64,000 bases of DNA from Deinandra increscens subsp. villosa (taxonomy: Eukaryota > Streptophyta > Magnoliopsida > Asterales > Asteraceae). The notes beneath the pieces are model-generated. The model was given only the letters and a program-made list of their open reading frames with translations, was not told the origin of the DNA and made no database searches. Below, piece by piece: positions 19,951 to 31,626 of this stretch. The DNA is taken from positions 50,371,502-50,435,501 of the forward strand of contig JBCNJP010000006.1 in NCBI GenBank assembly GCA_039602395.1, read 5' to 3'. The first letter of the stretch is position 1; the number at the start of each line of letters is the position of its first letter. Position numbers and translations under genes: made by a program.

Positions 19951-20836
19951 TTAGGTTCAAATGAGAACTAATTAGTTTTGAGAACTTTTGAGAAAAATTT
20001 ATTGTACAAAGGAGACTTTTCGTGCAAAATGTGCGAAGGAGGGTAATATTGTCCGCTTACGCTTGATAATCACGCAAGATCTTGCCACCGTGTTTTTTGT
20101 AGCAAAATGGTGTCAAAAGGGTAATTGTCAGTATTTTGCCACCAAAATATGAATGGTGTCAAAAGGGCAATTGTTACTATTTTGCCACCAAATATGTTTA
20201 TTTCATAAGCAATTACCACCATTTTGCCACCAAATATGTTGTGAAAAATTTTACAGGTCATAATGCTTTATTTCATAAGCAATTGTCACCATTTTGCCAC
20301 TAATATGTTGTGAGTTGTGAAAAATGTATAGGTCATAATCACGCAAGTTATAGATAATCACGCAAGCTTTATTCTCATAAGCAATTGTCACCATTTTGCC
20401 ACCAAAATATGTTTTGGTAGCAAAATGGTGTCAAAAAGACAATTGACCATTTTGCCACCAAATACAATAATTACGCATGCTTTATTTCATAATCACGCAA
20501 ACGTCACCTGGACGCATAGTCGAGTTCTAAAAAACAGGTTTTTTTAACTTCAAAAAAGTATAGCAATACTATACTCGAATTAAAGAATAAAATGCTCGTA
20601 TGGTGTATTTTTTTTAAACCGATGTAATATGAAAAAGTTATAGACCTTTAAAAAGGGATGGAGGAAACTTTTTTGTAGGTTATACTCATTTTACCCCTCT
20701 AGGTTATTTGCACGTTTTTTTTTTGTTTTGCATTTGGATTGGATCTCCCAAATCTGGACTACTCATTTATCAAATCAAAGGCTAACATCACTTCGCACAC
20801 TTCGCACGGAAATATCCCTTTCTATTTGAACTTTCA

Positions 20837-20839
<3 letters not shown>
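19949..20839. mobile_element. TIR element with internal CCACCAAAATA array
   Basis: The left end ggttaggttcaaatgagaac is mirrored by the right end (reverse complement aggtgaaagttcaaatagaa). Both abut (TA)n tracts, and the left end is the family A type. The interior (20084-20465) repeats accattttgccaccaaatat in both orientations at least seven times. The small minus frame here (20070-20261) is a product of that repeat, not a gene. Confidence 0.65.
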
Positions 20840-20880
<41 letters not shown>

Positions 20881-20882
<2 letters not shown>

Positions 20883-21415
20883 AGCTTTTGATATCCGTGC
20901 GACGGACGGGTGGATTTTAAAAAAATAAATTCAAAACATAAAATATTATAATAAATGTAATTCGATAATTGGAATTAAAGAATAAAAACGAACATTCAAC
21001 AATATAAAAACTTACAAACTCTTTTAGTAATCTAAACTAAAAAAAATAAATTTTAAAGTAAAACAAAATCATGTTTAAAGAAATAAATTCTATTGGCATG
21101 CACAGACGGATTTAAAAAACATTAATACTTATAATAACATATTATAATAAATTTAATTCGATAATTGGAATTAAACAAAAAAAACATTAGAAAATATAAA
21201 AAAGTAAAAAATTTAGAAATACAGACTTATAAAAATTTGATACCCGTGTCATGCACGGACAGATTTAAAAAAAAATACTAATTATAACATATTATAATAA
21301 ATGTAATTCGATAATCGGAATTAAAGAAAAAAAACACAACATTGGAAAATATAAAAAAGTTACAAATTTAAAAATACAGACTTATAAACATTTAATACCC
21401 GCGTTGGAGTCTTTA
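20881..21415. repeat. Tandem array, about three degenerate units of 150-200 bp
   Basis: Each unit contains tattataataaatgtaattc, gataattggaattaaa, aaaatataaaaaagt and a step like gatacccgtg-catgcacgga. Units begin near 20889, 21095 and 21240. Confidence 0.75.
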
Positions 21416-21684
21416 CATGTTAAATTATTCGTTCTGTTTCTCTCGATACATAACCGTTTGTGGTGAGTGTCGTATCTAAGACTATCTTGTCGTGCAAGGG
21501 GCCTTATTTTGAGACTTCGTGTATTTCGAATTAACCTTATGGTTGATTGTACAGGTCATCCTTATGGTTGACTATACAGGTCATCCATACACTAGTTTCT
21601 TTGATTCCTGTTACACCTACACGGTTCTCTATCAAATAAAATATGGAATCACTCAAGAAACAACAACAGGACTCCCTTGAAAAA
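21416..21684. other. Host flank of the gag-only copia element
   Basis: Contains a 26-bp tandem duplication (ccttatggttgattgtacag near 21535 and 21561). No gene recognised. Confidence 0.4.
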
Positions 21685-22032
21685 TGTAAAGACGTGGAGC
21701 GATGGATCGTTTGCTAATCTAGTGATATCGAGATTGAATCAATGACACAAATAGTAAATACAATGAGATTGTATTGATTGAAAGCTAGAAAGCACACACA
21801 CAGATTACACACAGTTAACAGAGATGAATAACCAAGAGTTCTTCTAGTCTAAACAGGTCAACCTATTTATAGGTGACATGAAACTGACTAGCGTACCATC
21901 TTCCGTACCATTGGTACGGGCGTACCATTTGGTACGACGGACCAAGTGGTACGCTGCCCCTTAGACTTATACACACGCTCTTTCATAGATACAATACACG
22001 AGACAACTGTAGCATAGGAATATGCTTTAACA
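21685..22032 (-). repeat. 3' LTR of the gag-only element
   Basis: This 348-bp repeat begins TGTAAAGACG and ends TTTAACA. It matches 31627-31963 over its length, apart from an extra stretch at 21890-21905. It contains several CGTACCA/TGGTACG motifs (21890-21955) and, on the minus strand, a TATA-like ctataaat (near 21870). Confidence 0.92.
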
Positions 22033-22046
22033 AACTCCCCCTTAAC
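22033..22046 (-). promoter_or_regulatory. Polypurine tract
   Basis: On the minus strand this reads aagggggagtt, directly before the 3' LTR, where plus-strand DNA synthesis would be primed. Confidence 0.75.
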
Positions 22047-22179
22047 GTGTAGTGTATCTATTCTAACTAAATCTCTAGTCTTCAATCTTTAGCAATGCTG
22101 CATCCGATCTTCAACTTGAAATCTTGTCAGATATAGAGCTTGCATGGCAGGATCATTCTTGAATAAATATTTGAACTTC

Positions 22180-22560
22180 TGTTGGGTCCCTTGAAGGGCT
22201 CTTTAACAATGTTGGCACAGTTTGATTTAAACAAGATAAACAAATTGTGAAAAGTAAATCAAATTGAAAGACAACAATTCATAAAAAAAAGTTATTATGT
22301 ATATCTCAAATGTAAATAATGGTTTACACGAGTTTATAGTATGAGTATATATGTATCAACAGAAATAACTTTTCTATCTTCTCAACATAAATAACTTTTC
22401 TATGGGAGTAATGTTGAAATTGCTTTGAGAAGATATTGATTTGTATGCTTGATGTCTTGCTTTTTTTGGTGAAGTCAGGTTGCTATTTATAGGCAGATGT
22501 AGCAAGTTGTAATTGGATAAGGTGGTTGAGGACGGTTGATGTTGGAGTGTGTTAGAGTAT
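22180..22560 (-). repeat. 3' LTR remnant of the nested copia
   Basis: It matches the first part of the LTR at 25395-26149 from TGTTGGGTCCC onward. A short extra duplication (ataacttttctat, near 22363 and 22390) is private to this copy. At 22497 and 22567 the phrase atgtagcaagttgtaatt occurs twice, marking the deletion junction. Confidence 0.85.
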
Positions 22561-23600
22561 ATATAGATGTAGCAAGTTGTAATTAGTTCTCCCATCATGC
22601 TCATTTTTAAAGTTAGTTGTCACAAGTTCCTGAAATTCTTTACAAAATGATAGACACGTGGATCCAAAGATGACATCATCTACATAGATTTGTACAATCA
22701 AGAGATGACCTTTTATTTCTTTTAAAAAATGTGGTGTTAATGGATCCCTTTTTAAAGTTAGCTGATAAAAGAAACTCAGAGAAGGTATCATACCATGCTC
22801 TAGGTGCTTGTTTTAGACCGTACAGAGCTCTTTTAAGTTTACAAACATGATTTGGAAATTTTTCGCTTTCAAATCTTGGTGGTTGTTCAATGTAAACTTC
22901 CTGATCAATTTTTCCATTTAAGAAGGCACATTAAACATCCATTTGATAGACTTTGAAACCTTTGAAGGCTGCAAAGGCTAGAAATATCCTGACAGCCTCA
23001 AGTCTTGCGACCGGGGAAAAGGTTTCATCATAGTCTACTCCTTCTTGTTGATAGTATCCTTTAGCTACAAGTCTAGCTTTGTCTTTAATCATGGTACCTT
23101 CTTCGTCTGTTTTATTTCGAAAAACCCTTTAGTTCCTATAACAGATTTGTTGTTAGGTCTTGGAACTAGATTCCACACATTATTTCTTTCAATTTGTCCT
23201 AGTTCTTGTTGCATGGCTAGGATCCAGTGAGGATCCTGAAGGGCTTCTTCATAAGTTTTTGGTTCTATTATGCTGAGAAATCTAGCATAGAGACATTGAT
23301 TGGCTGAGGCTGACCTGGTCTAGACATTTTTGTTTTGATCACCAATGATTAAATTTATGGGATGATCTTGTCCATTTTGTTGCTGGAGGGAGAGTGGCTA
23401 ACTCTTCACTCCCAAGCATTTTGCGTTAGTGTCTTGACTCTCCCCCTCAGCTGATGGACAGTCAGCTGAGGGCAAGATCTCAGTTACAGAATCATTTACG
23501 AGCTCCGAAGTGGAGTTCTGTAGTGTTTCTGTTGTTGTACCCTTTTTATTTAAGAGTTTTTTTTATCTTTTGAATGGGAAATTTCACTCTGAATCATGGT
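22552..23600 (-). pseudogene. Copia reverse transcriptase fragment
   Basis: The minus strand carries the catalytic motif IYVDDVIFGST near 22660-22690, preceded (higher coordinates) by degenerate RVT_2 sequence around 22800-23250, including stretches corresponding to FDVKCAFLNG and a PSK-type linker. Several stops and shifts interrupt it. The C-terminal end runs into LTR sequence at about 22560, so RNase H is missing. Confidence 0.8.
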
Positions 23601-23825
23601 TTCTTTGCTATCTTTGTGATGATCTTTTGTGATAGCAGTTTTAGAAGGAGGAGAAAATAAAGGAAGGTTATTTTCATCATCGGAGTTCTCTTCGAAAAAT
23701 TTGTGGGATGCTTTTTCTAAAATTGTTACTTCAGGGATGTAATCCTTTTTATTAGGAGATGTGATGCTAAAATTTATAGCCATTTTATCATCACTGAATG
23801 ACACATTTATACTTTCTCTTACCAC
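23550..23825 (-). pseudogene. Copia linker between integrase and reverse transcriptase
   Basis: A 91-codon acidic, Ser-rich frame in the position of the variable linker that follows integrase in copia polyproteins. No motif of its own; assigned by position only. Confidence 0.5.
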
Positions 23826-24175
23826 TTGAGTTTTTAGAACAAAAACTCTGTATGCTTTTGACTTGAGTGAGTATCCAATGAAGATTCCTTTGTCGGCTTT
23901 TCTGTCAAATTTTCCGAGATAATCTTGATCGTTTAGTATGTAGCACCTGCATCCAAAGACATGAAGAAATTTTAAGTTAGGAGTTTTCTTATTGATTGTT
24001 TGGTAGGCAGTTTGATTGATCCTCTTGTCGATGACAGATCTATTTTGAGTAAAGAATGCTGTTGCAATGGCTTCAGCCTAGAAGTAGGTGGGAAGATTTG
24101 CTGAGGAGAGCATGGATCTGGCAGCTTTTACTGGAGTTCTGTTTCTCCTTTCTACTACCCCATTTTGTTGTGGGG

Positions 24176-25015
24176 TCATTGGTGCCGAGAACTCATGAGA
24201 TATGCCTTTCTGACTAGATATGTGTCTAGTTTTGAGTTTTTGAATTCGGTTCCATTATCAGATCTTATTCTTCTTACTTTTAAGTGCATTATTTTTTCTA
24301 TTCTTCTTATAAAGTCAATGATAAGATCTGTTGTTTCACTTTTTGATTTCAAAAATTCGACCCATGTATATCTGGAGAAGTCATCCACCATAACTAGGAT
24401 GTATTTCTTTCCACCAAGGCTTTCTGTGCTTATAGGTCCACAGAGATCCATGTGGATTAGCTCGAGTGGTTGAATTCCAGATATTTCTTGAAGACTTTTG
24501 TGAGAAGTTTTCTTAATTTTTCCATTTGACAATCTTCACATATTTCTCCAGACTTAGAAAATGTGGTGGGGAGACCTTTTACCATCTTTTTACTTGCTAG
24601 TTTAGCAATTGTTCTAAAATTTAGATGGGATAGTCTTCTGTGCCAAAGCTCAGATTCCTTGTTAGAGGATTTTGGCACGAGACAGAGAGACTCATTTGAA
24701 ATAAGATTGTTGAAGTTTATAAAATAGAGATTTTGATTTATTCTTTTTCCCGTTAAATAAATTTTACTGTCATTTAGTCCAACAAGTTCACACTTGTTGG
24801 AGTAAAGAGTAAGTTTGAAGCCTTTATCACATAATTGTCCACAACTTAATAAGTTGTAATTTTAGACCTTGGACATGTGACATATTTTCAATTGTGACAT
24901 CACCATTAGTAATGGTTTCATACCAAATGGTTTTGTATTTTATACCATCACCAAAGGTTATGGATATTCCTTTTCTCTTTACATAATTGTTTAATAGTTT
25001 TATTTCCCCAGTCAT
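24176..25015 (-). pseudogene. Copia protease end, pre-integrase and integrase, broken
   Basis: In minus-strand order: the protease C-terminal part (MTGEIKLLNNY, near 25015, after a DSGCSTHMTG-like motif), pre-integrase zinc region (LWHRRLSHLNFRTIAKLASK ... CEDCQMEK) and integrase core with HMDLCGPISTES and RSDNGTEFKN, holding the first two catalytic Asp residues. The frame then continues into a run matching the NGVVERRNRT region near 24130-24170. At least three frame changes separate these pieces. Confidence 0.82.
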
Positions 25016-25380
25016 GTGGGTAGAGCATCCAGAGTCACTACCAGATTTGTTGTATGTGATGCTCTTGGCATTTAGTTTGATCCTTTTGACTGTTGTGTAA
25101 ATATTTTTCTGTAATAAGACATAACAGATGTTTAAGAGTTTCCTCTTTGTGTCTTATGATTTAAAAAAACTTTATCTCAGAATAATGGGGTTTGTTGGCT
25201 AAGCAATCCATCAGGGAATCATCAACTTCTTTTGAGAGGTTGGTAATTCTAGATTTCCACTGTGGATGTTCCTCCCTAACAAGCATACGGAGGTTAGCTA
25301 GTGAGCCAAAAGAGTTCCCATTGTTCTAATTTGAGGACATTTTAAAGAGCAGGATCTTTTGAATATTGATTATTCAATCT

Positions 25381-25392
25381 GCTCTGATACCA
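25381..25392 (-). promoter_or_regulatory. Primer-binding site of the nested copia
   Basis: Minus strand TGGTATCAGAGC, two bases from the 5' LTR at 25395. Confidence 0.88.
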
Positions 25393-25394
25393 AT

Positions 25395-26149
25395 TGTTGG
25401 GTCCCTTGAAGGGCTCTTTAACAATGTTGGCACAATTTGATTTAAACAAGATAAACAAGTTGCGGAAAGTAAATCAAATTGGAAGACATCAATTCATAAA
25501 AGGGTTATTCTGTATATCTCAAATGTAAATAATGGTTTACACGAGTTTATAGTATGACTATGTATCAACAGAAATAACTTTTCTATGGGAGTAATGTTGA
25601 AATTGCTATGAGAAGATATTGATTTGTATGCTTGATATCTTGCTTTGTTTGGTGAAGTCAGCTTGCTATTTATAGGCAGATGTAGCAAGTTGTAATTGGA
25701 TAAGGTGGTTGAGGACGGTTGATGTTGGAGTGTGTCAGAGTATATAGAGATAAATTGAACATATTCAATTTATCTCTTTTTCAACTGTCTTCAACTGCCT
25801 TCTTGATTAATGCCAAGTTGACATTCGTTTTGCTTGTTCTCCACACAAAGACAGAAATAGTTCTTCTCGTAATTTTTATCTTCTGATAATCCAGAACTCT
25901 ATCTGGACTCTTCTTTGAAGACTTTTGAGGCTTCCCATTAGAAGCTATCTATAGAAATGAGGATTTCTGTAGATTTTATTCTGTACAAAACTACTTTGGA
26001 ATTTCCGGAGTAGTTCTGTATGAATACAGAAATCATGTAGAAATCCGTAATTCATACAGACTTTTGTTTCTTTTCTCTTCTAAGGGCGTGTCTTATATTT
26101 TCTTCTAATACTTGACTGTTTTGTGTTACAATTACATTATGTTCTAACA
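25395..26149 (-). repeat. 5' LTR of the nested copia (755 bp)
   Basis: Begins TGTTGGGTCCC and ends TTCTAACA, followed by the target duplication ACTTC. The first 360 bases match 22180-22560. Confidence 0.85.
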
Positions 26150-26154
26150 ACTTC

Positions 26155-27722
26155 AAGATTCACTTGTGAAAGATACATCAAACTCCCCCTTTCACCATGC
26201 TTGAGTCTTGACACACAGAACCTGCAACTTTAGAAGACAAAAGTGAAGTTTTTCTTTTTGAGTTATCAAAAAATAATTAAATCTTGGCGCAAAACTTCTC
26301 TTTTGAGAATCCAGGATATTAATTTTGAAAATTTGATTTTGTATCAGTTGTCGATCGATCGAAAACAAATAAGAAACAAAATCTATTTGGCTTTTAGAAA
26401 CTTAGATCAAAACACACCTAAAATCTTCTTGATTTTTCAAACTTATGCTAAAACACACCGAAAATCTTTTTGGATTTTCCTGAAAAGAAAACGTAAATGC
26501 AATACTGAATCACACTCTATTTTTTATTTGAGAAAGATCACTATCTGGGATAATATTGGTCACAACACACTAAACCACACTTCAATTTCAATTATTGTAG
26601 CACATAAGCCATGTCGATTGCAAATATAATTTGTCCAAGTTTAAACTCTGGCAGAATCATACTCATAACATCTGGATATGTTAAGGTATTGATTAGATTT
26701 GCTTTGACCAGTGTACTCCACACTATCAGACATATTCAGATATGTTTCACATACTTTTCATGTGATTATACTTGTGAATCTCACAAAGTATTTTTGAATT
26801 TATGATATCGTCAACTGTGTTCCATGCAAAAAGAAATAAGAATGTTAAATCGTCTACCTTAAGCTCGATCTTTCGATACGCAGATAAGGCCTCGGATTTA
26901 ACAAAATAAGAAAATAAAAACAAGTTGAAATTGTATAACCCAACAACAATCAGGTTGGTACTCCCGTACACGCAGAGAAAGTCCGATGAGTTATACGAAA
27001 CACCAAGAAAAATAAAGCAGAACCTCAAACGAACAACAATCAGGTCGCTCTTGTGGACACGCAGAGAAAGTCCGATCGTTTGAGAAAATAAAGAAAATCA
27101 AACAAGTTTAAATCTTTGCAAGATACATGTATACACATTGACTTTTCATTTTAATTTCACATATCTTTTACTTGATATCTTGAATTACGCATCAAGATGT
27201 TGTCCACTAGGTCAAGCATCAGATTTAATGTATATCACATTCGTATACTTTCTGATTTGCCGAGCCTACCTAGCACATCGAACAATGATCTTATGGATTT
27301 TTCACTTACTCTATCCACGAGTCAGAAACGTTAGCCAATGTACCATCATTTCCCAATGATCAATTTCTCAATTTTGATCTTTTTCATTTTTTTTATCTTT
27401 TGCATTACTTTTTCTCCCCCTAATATGAAAAACTCTATTTTTGGATTTTTCATTTTAACAAAACAAGACACTAATTTTCTCCCTCTAAACATATGTACAA
27501 CTACCACTTGTAAAAAATACGAAAAAGACAGAAAATTGATCGACCAAACACTGATACGGTTCAGTTACAGTTTTGAAAAACACATTTTTATCAAAAATTT
27601 CTTTTGAAAGACTTTTTGAGAATGATAAAGCATTGAAACACTAAATTATGCAAGTTCTTCACTATCAGCAACACACGCATGATAGGTCTTCTTGAAGAAA
27701 CCTGCAGACACCAGATAAAACA
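26155..27722 (-). other. Non-coding spacer of the gag-only element
   Basis: This lies where pol would be expected, yet no pol motif is visible on either strand. It contains a second purine tract (aaagggggagtt on the minus strand, near 26180). It also contains a direct repeat of caacaatcaggt followed by acacgcagagaaagtccgat (near 26945 and 27035, about 90-bp period). Confidence 0.55.
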
Positions 27723-30700
27723 TTAGTGGTTTTGGGATCGGCCCGAGTCAACAGCCTCAGGTTGCCCGGTGTCTTCAACATGGTCTTTGATAATCTTGGA
27801 AACAACTCGAGGTTTCCAGATCATGGGTGATGGAAAACTATCCACAAAATTATCAACTTGCGTTTTTGCCCAAGACGGCTTACTTGTTGATCTGAACATG
27901 GATGGTTGTGGTTCATAAAAAATCTGACATTTTTCATTCACATATTTAGCAGTTTTGTTCACATATGAGTGAGTGCTCGCATACGTAGGACACTGAGCAG
28001 CAAGATGTCCTGGCTTACGACATGCGTAACACTTTCTGTGAAAAACATTAAGGGAGCTGCTACCCAAATTTGTTTCAAAAATTTGATTGTTATCAGAAAA
28101 ATTCTTTGGTTTTCTACTTTCCTGTGGAATTAACATAACATGGTAACCAAAAGAATTTTCAGACCCAAAAGAATCAAAGAAACCATCAGAAGAATCATAC
28201 CTTGGAGGTGAACTTCGTGGAGAATAACATGAACCATTTGAAGAACCTCCAGAATAATAATGAGCATTCTTTGATTTGAACACCGACTGTTTCTTCTGTT
28301 TTGAAGTATTCTTTGATCTTTCATCTTTTGTGGGCTTCGAAGAACGGATTCCTCTTTAGCTTCATAACCAACTACTTTATGCTTGTAACCCTGAAGTTTT
28401 GAAGAACTTGAAGAAGACTCTAGAGCTTTTCTTCTTTTAGCTTCGCTAGTGAATTTAGCTTTAATAGCTTTCAATTTGTTATTATGAATCAAAGACTTTT
28501 CTACTTCATTGGCAAATGAAGGATCAGAAGCAACTTTCTCACAAAATCTGTTCATTTTCCAAAAATATTGAAGCTGAGGCAAACTTTGGAGCTTCTCCCC
28601 TCTTCTGTTGCTTTTTCTCAGATTTGTACTTCTTCTTCTTTGTAGGAGTTGCAAATTTAGAATAATCTTGTAATTCAGCCCTTGGATCAACCAGCACAGA
28701 TGAAGAATTTAATATCACAACCGGTGCAGGAACTGTATGCACAATAATTCAGCAATGTAGGAGACAAATTGCAGTTTTTCACCTGTTTTTGCAAATTAAC
28801 AATCTCAAATTTTCAACTCGGAAATCTTCACTTGCGCATCCAACAAATCTTTCTGAGTAGCAATAAATTGATCTGAAAGATCATTGTATTCAGATTTTTG
28901 TTGTCTTTTGACATCACAGATTTCCAATAATTATTCAGTAATCTTCTCCGATTTCCTCTTAAAATACTCAACATCTTTTGTTAAAATTTCATTCTTCTCT
29001 CGAAACAGACCATTATCATCTCTAAGCTTTGACAGTTCTTCTTGAAGATTCAACACTCTATCAGCTGCTTCAATCGCAATCGCATTGGCTTTCTGAAATT
29101 TCTCCTGAACAGGATAACTTTTTGTAAATAAATTCTCAAAATCTTGAACAACATCAAGATGTTCAGCTTTTTATTTTTCATACTCTTCAGCCAACTTATC
29201 ATTTCCTTTTACCAACTCAGAATTGACTTTTTCTAAATCAGCATATCTTTGTTGTGAACATTCCGAAGCAACTTTCACAACTTTGAGTTCTTCAGTTATC
29301 AAACTATCATCCTTTAACAAAGATTCAAATTTACCATTTGCAACAACACAAGCTTCACATATAACACACTCTGCCTTTTTCTCTTTTGTAACTTCTTCAA
29401 TAATATCATCCATTACTGTTTCCCATGAACTTGTTTCAGAATTCGACTCAGTCACTTCTTCCCGTACGATTTCGGCAACAAGTGCAGACTCATCAGGATA
29501 CAATGTAACATACTGTTTTAGATCAGCATTGTAAACTAAAGCGTGTGATGTTTTGTAAACAGAATATGTGGTAGCATTATAGGATGAATGTGTTTTCTTC
29601 TTAGAAGTGGAACTCTCTGAATTTTTAATTGCAGTTAATGCCATCTGATTATTTCTTTCAATTCGTTCAATATCCTTTGCCCAGTCATATCCTTCATCAT
29701 TTTGTGAAATCAAAGCTGTAGGTTGTGAATTGTTTGTTGAAGAAGAGGATGACGATGCTTTTGAATTTTTACATTCACGAGCAAAATGTCCAATCTTGGA
29801 ACATTTGAAACATTTAACATTGGATTTATCCAATCCAAGTTTTCCTCCTGGAAGAAAAGATTGTTTACCATGCTTCTTCATGAATCTCTTACCTCTTTCA
29901 ACAATCATAGCAAATTGCTAATATAAATCTAACTCATTCAAATGATCATCGTCCAACTGACCTAAGTCATTTGTAAACAGATCAGCTTCTACAATTTCCT
30001 CAAAAATTGAACCACTAGAAGATGAGATAAATGCAGATAGCAATGAAGCTAAATCTTCAGATGCTTTGTCAGAAATTGTAGGCTTCGGTGATTGATTTGG
30101 ACTTGTAAAGGTACATCCTGGAGAATAACCATAATTCTCATATTTTCTAGCAAGAAACGCAGTAGTAGGACCTTCACCATGATATGCAGTTGGATTCTGT
30201 ACTTGTGCTGGCCTGGATTTGTTCACATTCAACTCCATATCTCTTGCTTGTATCTGCTCAATCAAACTGTTGAATGACAATCCTGAATATTCTTTATCAT
30301 GAGTAATCATCATGACATAATTTTCCCATTTTTCAGGTAATGCCTCTAGTAACTTCTCTTTCAAATCATCTTCTTCCTTTTTGATGCCAACTACAGTCAT
30401 TTCACTCAGCAAATGTGAAAACCTAGCAATGAGCTTTGAAATATCTTCATCTGGATAATGCTTGATTGTCGAACTCTTTCTTCAAAACCTTTTGCTTACT
30501 TTTCCTAAACTGATCATTGCCCTCACATCGTTTCTGTATTGCATCCCATAATTCTTTCGATGTAGTATAAGCAGAAAACTGATGTAACAGATCTTTAGGT
30601 AATGCCATGGGTAATGTTCCGTAAGCTTTTTATTCAGCTTGATATGCTTTCTTTTGTTCAGCAGTCAGACTTCGTTGCAAAATTGGCCTTCCAGTAGTAC

Positions 30701-30908
30701 CTGTTGGATACTCATATTGATCACTATAAGCCAACCAAAGATCGACATCATTAGTACCAACGTAGGCTTCGAATCGTTTTACCCAACTATGATAATCTTC
30801 CAATTTGAGCAACTTAGGAACTTTCGAACTTGTTCCTATTTCATTATCATAGTTAATGATAGCTTGCATTGTGTTTTGAATCGCGGAAAACACTTGATAA
30901 TCGCTCAT
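27723..30908 (-). pseudogene. Long gag-like gene with two zinc knuckles
   Basis: The minus-strand frame starts at 30908 (MSDYQVFSAIQNTMQAIINY) and shows a capsid-like region (LEDYHSWVKRFEAYVG). It stops at 30630-30632, then continues in other frames through WENYVMMITHDKEYSGLSF and a knuckle CFKCSKIGHFAREC near 29800. A Glu/Lys-rich coiled-coil part follows (about 29200-28900), and a second knuckle CYACRKPGHLAAQC lies near 28010. At least four breaks are present (30630, about 30480, 29918/29908, about 29170, 28742-28130). Two separate knuckles and a coiled coil make it much longer than the gag at 9723. The role would be particle formation and RNA binding, supplied in trans to or by related elements. 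Confidence 0.78.
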
Positions 30909-31084
30909 TTTGAAATTACGATACCGAACGCAAAAACTTCAAACTAAAAATCAGGCGTCTTAAAAGTGGGATTTGGGTACCAAAATGGAGGGTACTGGCC
31001 ATTAGGCGAGTAAAAGTGTAGAGCTCGTCGAGACGGTCGTTTTGGTTGGTATTGGGTTCCGTAATTCCAAACAGAACTCAAGTT

Positions 31085-31410
31085 ACGTCAGTTTTAGTGA
31101 ACGTCACTATTCTGTCGGCGTACCAATCAACGGACCAAGAGAAACCAGCGTACCAAGAAGATTCAGCGTACCAAAGAACTTCAACGGACCACTCAACATA
31201 CCCACCAATCAGCGTACCAGACTAAATCAGCGTACCAGCGACGGACCACTTTGGTACGGCGTAACCGTCAACGTACGAAGCTTGAAGATTGCCTTCCGGA
31301 CCAATGATCAGCGTACCAACGTGCTGATGAAGATAGGCATACGTACCAAGGTGTTCTTCGAGCGTACCAGAAAACTCATGTAGCATACTAATGACGTACC
31401 AACATAATCT
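31085..31410. repeat. Array of CGTACCA / CGGACCA motifs in the element leader
   Basis: In 320 bases between the PBS and gag there are nine CGTACCA, four CGGACCA and several near matches or inverted TGGTACG copies, at irregular spacing of 12-40 bases. The same motif is dense in both LTRs (21890-21955, 31830-31885). The intervening sequence is not repeated. Confidence 0.88.
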
Positions 31411-31612
31411 CGACTGATTTTTGTGAATTTGGACGTATTGGACTGTAATTTGCAGCAGTATGCTTCGAAAACACCCTAGGAACGTTTTGAAATGAGTTTA
31501 TCGGAAACACTAGGATATGAGAAAATTTGATGAAAAATGACTCCATACCCACTTTCTCTCTCTAGAAATCTCAAAAAATCACAGAATTCGATCAGCAAAA
31601 TAGAACCAGATA

Positions 31613-31624
31613 GCTCTGATACCA
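31613..31624 (-). promoter_or_regulatory. Primer-binding site of the gag-only element
   Basis: Minus strand TGGTATCAGAGC, two bases from the 5' LTR at 31627. Confidence 0.88.
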
Positions 31625-31626
31625 CT

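Larger units (their letters stand above)
22180..26149 (-). mobile_element. Nested, internally deleted Ty1/copia element
   Basis: It is flanked by perfect 5-bp target duplications ACTTC (22175-22179 and 26150-26154). The 5' LTR is 25395-26149 (755 bp) with its PBS at 25381-25392. The left LTR begins identically at 22180 but runs only to about 22560, where it is fused to reverse transcriptase sequence. The 3' part of pol and the inner half of that LTR are therefore deleted. Gag is almost absent. Fragments of protease, integrase and reverse transcriptase remain. It inserted into the non-coding spacer of the gag-only element. Confidence 0.88.

Noticed and set aside
26243..27028. Frames of 93-128 codons in the spacer of the gag-only element
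   Set aside because: Composition is AT-driven, no motif is seen and no relation to pol.
29223..29534. Plus-strand 103-codon frame opposite the gag-like gene
   Set aside because: It is the antisense shadow of the gag coding strand.
31042..31383. 113-codon plus-strand frame in the leader of the gag-only element
   Set aside because: Its repeated residues come from the CGTACCA array and it is antisense to the element; no protein match is recognisable.
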